Below are positions 61,368 to 64,000 of a DNA stretch of 64,000 nt, piece by piece (within the stretch, counting starts at the first letter, position 1; each line of letters starts with the position of its first letter). Source of the stretch: an uncultured Paracoccaceae bacterium (GTDB taxonomy: Bacteria; Pseudomonadota; Alphaproteobacteria; Rhodobacterales; Rhodobacteraceae); NCBI GenBank assembly GCA_947503765.1, contig CANNFA010000007.1, positions 34,614 through 98,613 on the forward strand, written 5' to 3'. The position numbers were made by a program, and so were the translations under genes. Below the pieces are notes generated by a model. That model saw nothing but the letters and a program-made list of their open reading frames with translations, searched no databases and had not been told where the DNA came from.

Positions 61368-62633
61368 TCAGTATTCCGACTTGCATTCGGGGTTCTCGCG
61401 GCTGGGCAGACCCAGTTCGGCGAAAGCCTCGGGCGACAGGCCCAGCGTCTGGTTGACGTTCTCGACGACCTTCACCAGTTCGTTGGCCAGCGTGCCATCC
61501 TCGCGCTCGACCACCTCGGTCACGACGTTGGTGCCGATCGCCTGGCGGTTCTCGTCCAGGGTGATCGTGCCGGTCGGCGATTCCAGCGTCAGGTTCGACA
61601 GGCAGTCGCGGAACGCTACCTGGTCGTCGGACAGGTCGCCCTCGACCGTGTCAAGGCATTGCAGCGCCGCGTTGGTGGCGTTGTAATAGCCGGTGGCGAA
61701 CAGCGACGGCGACGGGAACCGCTCGCCCTCGGGGAAGGCATCGCGGTAGGCGTCGACGTATTCGGTCCAGCGCGGATCGTCCCAGGTGTCGGCCTGCGGC
61801 CCGGAGGACGGAACCCCGATCAGCGCCTCTTTCGCGCGGCCCTGCGAGTTCAGCACCGAGGCATCCACCATGATCGTGCCGCCGATCAGGTTCGCCTCGC
61901 CGCCGGCCTGCTGGTACTGGTTGAGGAAGTTGACGGCATCGCCGCCGCCCAGCCCCAGGTAGATCGCGTCGACCTCGTCGGGCAGTGCCGCGATGATCGA
62001 GCCGAAATCCTTGGTGCCCAGCGGCACCCAGAAGCGTTCCGTGACCTCGCCGCCGGCCTCGCAGAACTCCGTCACGAAGCCGAAGACCTGCGTGTAGATG
62101 AACGAGTAATCCTCGCCGATCGTGGCGACGGTCTTGTAGCCCTTCTCGTTGAAGACGTAATCGCCCAGCCCCTTGGACCATTGCGCGCCGTCGATGTTGA
62201 AGCGGAACAGGTTGGGCGACGGATCGACCATGGTCATTTCCATCGCGCCGGAAATGCCGTTGATGAAGGTGACATCGGGCTGGGTCTTGGAATAATCGCG
62301 GATGGCGATCCCTTCCGAGCCGGAAAGCGGCCCGATCACGAAATCGACGCCGTCCTGCTCGACCAGCTTGCGCGCGCCGCGCAGGGCACTGTCGGGCGTG
62401 GTGTCGGTGGATTGCACGACGATCTCGATATCGCGGCCGCCGGCCTTGTGATCGTGCTGCATAAGCGCCAGTTCGATGCCGCGCATCCCGTCCTGGCCGG
62501 GCACCGCGTAGGTGCCTTCCAGCGCGTTCAGAATCCCGATCGTGATCGGCCCGTCATCCTGCGCCGCCGCGCCGGTGGCCCCCACCGCGATCAGCGCGAC
62601 CGTGGACAGCGATCCAAGCAAACCCCTTGTCAT
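61368..62633 (-). CDS. ABC transporter substrate-binding protein (Liv/amide type)
   Basis: 421 residues with a signal peptide (LLGSLSTVALIAVGATGAAA, cleavage near AQDD) and the Peripla_BP_6 fold: ITIGILNALEGTYAVPGQDG, GARKLVEQDGVDFVIGPLSG and ATIGEDYSFIY. It would deliver ligand to LivH/LivM. The ATG at 62633 has GGGAGGAG upstream. It is the first gene of the cluster in transcription order. Confidence 0.93.
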   Translation of the reverse strand: MTRGLLGSLSTVALIAVGATGAAAQDDGPITIGILNALEGTYAVPGQDGMRGIELALMQHDHKAGGRDIEIVVQSTDTTPDSALRGARKLVEQDGVDFVIGPLSGSEGIAIRDYSKTQPDVTFINGISGAMEMTMVDPSPNLFRFNIDGAQWSKGLGDYVFNEKGYKTVATIGEDYSFIYTQVFGFVTEFCEAGGEVTERFWVPLGTKDFGSIIAALPDEVDAIYLGLGGGDAVNFLNQYQQAGGEANLIGGTIMVDASVLNSQGRAKEALIGVPSSGPQADTWDDPRWTEYVDAYRDAFPEGERFPSPSLFATGYYNATNAALQCLDTVEGDLSDDQVAFRDCLSNLTLESPTGTITLDENRQAIGTNVVTEVVEREDGTLANELVKVVENVNQTLGLSPEAFAELGLPSRENPECKSEY

Positions 62634-62791
62634 GTTCTCTCCTCCCGGATTGTGTCGATACGCGGGTCGGGACAACCCCTTCGCGCCCCCGGTATCCCGC
62701 ATCCAACGTGCCGCAAAGCGGCCGGATCCCGATCACCCGAAGTGCGCTTGCGTAACCGGGCGTCTGTTTTTTGGGGCGCCCGCGCGCCGGA

Positions 62792-63265
62792 TCAGGGCGC
62801 GGGCGGCGGGCCGGGCTCGGGGGCTTTCGGCGGCAGGCGCATCGCCACGAAGACCCCGGCCAGCACCGCCATCAGCGCGGCCAGGATCAGCGCCGTCTGC
62901 CACAGGCTGACGGCCGCGCCGATCCCGGCCAGCACCTGAAGCAGCACGCCAACCGTGCCGATCAGCAGCGGCGGCGCCAGCCGCCACGGCCGGTCCGTGA
63001 ACATCAGCGCCGCGGCGCCGAACCCCGCGACCAGCATCAGCACCTGGGCCACGATCTCCAGCGTCGGGGTGCAGCGGATCGCGTTGCCCAGCGTGTCCGT
63101 GTCCGGCAGGCAGCCATGATCGGTGAAGATCGCCATGTAGACCTTGAGGATCAGCGCCGCCGCCAGACCCAGCCCCAGCAGCATCCGCGCCACGGTGGCG
63201 ACGATCTGTGCCGGCCGCTCGAAGGCGCGGTGCAGCGGTTCAGAGGCGGTGTCCACGGGATCCAT
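62792..63265 (-). CDS. Small membrane protein, unknown function
   Basis: 157 residues, four predicted helices (VARMLLGLGLAAALILKVYM, IVAQVLMLVAGFGAAALMF, LLIGTVGVLLQVLAGIGAAV, ALILAALMAVLAGVFVAM) and a Pro-rich end. Two cysteines lie in the first extramembrane loop (HGCLPD, AIRCTP). No family recognised. It is separated from the binding-protein gene by about 160 bases and need not belong to the cluster. Confidence 0.7.
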   Translation of the reverse strand: MDPVDTASEPLHRAFERPAQIVATVARMLLGLGLAAALILKVYMAIFTDHGCLPDTDTLGNAIRCTPTLEIVAQVLMLVAGFGAAALMFTDRPWRLAPPLLIGTVGVLLQVLAGIGAAVSLWQTALILAALMAVLAGVFVAMRLPPKAPEPGPPPAP

Positions 63266-63367
63266 CGCGTTCGTCCTGGTTGTCGGCCTGCACGCAGCGT
63301 TCCGCCGCGCCGCGCCAAGATCAACCGCCGCCGGTGCGCGGATATTCCCCAGCGTCTGAAAAACCGC

Positions 63368-64000
63368 CTATAGCGCCAGCGCGCGCTGATCCTCGCGGCC
63401 CATGGACACAAGGCGCGGCACCTTATCCATCGCGGCGCGGAAATCGGCCTTGCCGGTCCAGCCGCGCCAGCCGCCCAGCGTCAGCGACTGCGCGACGGCG
63501 CCGCCCAGCGTCGTGCCCGGCCCCAGCACGATGAACACGTCCGGCATCAATTCGCGCGCGGCAGTGCGGATCGCGGCGGTGAAATCGTAGGGGCGCACCA
63601 CCTGGTGCCCCAGCGTGTAGTCCCACAGCGCGGCGATGTCGGTGACCTTCGGCTGCCAGATCGCGCCGCGCCCGTCGATCAGCGGCAGGTCCGGCTGCTG
63701 CCAGCCGTCGCGCGGCAGTTCCGCCCGGCCCCGTTCGGCGACGGGTTCCTGAAGCGCGGTGTGAAACGCGGCGTGGTTCGGCAGGCGCATCGGAAACCGG
63801 TCCTGCACCGCGGGCATTTCCGCCTCGAAGGCGGCCAGCCCCTTGTCGTTGCCGGCCAGGACCAGCATCCCGCCAAGGTCGATGGACAGCGCCAGGTCGT
63901 GGCCGGGGCGCGCGGCGATGTCGGCCATCTTGGCTTCGATCTCGGCGCGGCGGCCGGGGATCGGGCGCCAGTCGTCATCCGTGAACGGATAGATGAGCTG
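63368..64000 (-). CDS. Malonyltransferase-like (FabD-family) protein, C-terminal part (partial)
   Basis: The frame is open to the window edge; 210 residues are visible. LSIDLGGMLVLAGND, RLPNHAAFHTALQEP and VFIVLGPGTTLGGAVAQSL match the C-terminal half of acyl-carrier-protein malonyltransferase-like proteins, including the His of the FHT position. The nucleophile motif GHSxG lies outside the window. Whether it acts in fatty acid synthesis or is a paralogue cannot be decided. Confidence 0.7.
   Translation of the reverse strand, partial: QLIYPFTDDDWRPIPGRRAEIEAKMADIAARPGHDLALSIDLGGMLVLAGNDKGLAAFEAEMPAVQDRFPMRLPNHAAFHTALQEPVAERGRAELPRDGWQQPDLPLIDGRGAIWQPKVTDIAALWDYTLGHQVVRPYDFTAAIRTAARELMPDVFIVLGPGTTLGGAVAQSLTLGGWRGWTGKADFRAAMDKVPRLVSMGREDQRALAL

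Overview
The window is strongly GC-rich and reads as the chromosome (or a large chromosome-like replicon) of an alphaproteobacterium of the Rhodobacterales/Rhodobacteraceae type. The evidence is a ccoNOQP plus ccoGHIS cluster with an FnrL-type box, an alphaproteobacterial LexA box (GTTC-N7-GTTC) in front of imuB, a PyrX-like partner in the pyrB cluster, DUF2794, a DUF1446/DUF4387 (AtuA-type) pair, and tripartite tricarboxylate and Liv-type transporters. All product calls rest on reading translated motifs; no database search was run.

Layout. 1-7.8 kb: the end of ccoN, then ccoO, ccoQ, ccoP and, after an AT-richer insert carrying a histidine phosphatase, ccoG-ccoH-ccoI-ccoS. Together these encode cbb3 oxidase and its copper/haem assembly factors. 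7.9-8.5 kb: an array of six copies of a 110-111 bp palindromic repeat. 8.5-11.9 kb (minus strand): pyrB, two small membrane proteins and a catalytically degenerate dihydroorotase-like PyrX. 12-15 kb: family 4 uracil-DNA glycosylase, a metallophosphoesterase and moaB. A ~1 kb two-gene toxin-antitoxin-like cassette with an 11 bp direct repeat at its edges sits between the first two. 15-21.3 kb: an RND efflux pair and a LacI regulator. 21.3-28.4 kb: the AtuA-type pair with a LysR regulator, a YeiH-type exporter, a broken ccdB, and tctCBA. 28.6-39.4 kb: housekeeping and accessory genes (asd, three tiny ORFs, carbonic anhydrase, leucyl aminopeptidase with an NlpC/P60 hydrolase, DUF2794, a structured RNA candidate that may be 6S RNA, SOS-regulated imuB, a cysteine desulfhydrase-like enzyme and a LysR regulator).

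39.4-62.6 kb is the most unusual part: about 23 kb of minus-strand genes, many overlapping by 1, 4 or 8 bases. In transcription order they are a Liv-type binding protein; a degenerate iron-alcohol-dehydrogenase homologue; an AraC regulator; LivH, LivM and LivG; a LivF fused to a Tm-1-like/UPF0261 domain; a PEP-hydrolase-family TIM barrel; a giant flotillin-like protein with 11-residue-based repeats; two CoxG-like SRPBCC proteins; and a molybdenum hydroxylase (FAD, 2Fe-2S, and a molybdopterin subunit split into two genes). Then come MoxR and CoxE-like maturation factors, an amidohydrolase, a metallo-beta-lactamase-fold hydrolase, and an SMP-30/isochorismatase-fold fusion. The inferred job is uptake, hydroxylation and hydrolytic opening of a small (perhaps heterocyclic) compound. 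The substrate cannot be read from the sequence. The window ends with a small membrane protein and the C-terminal part of a malonyltransferase-like protein.
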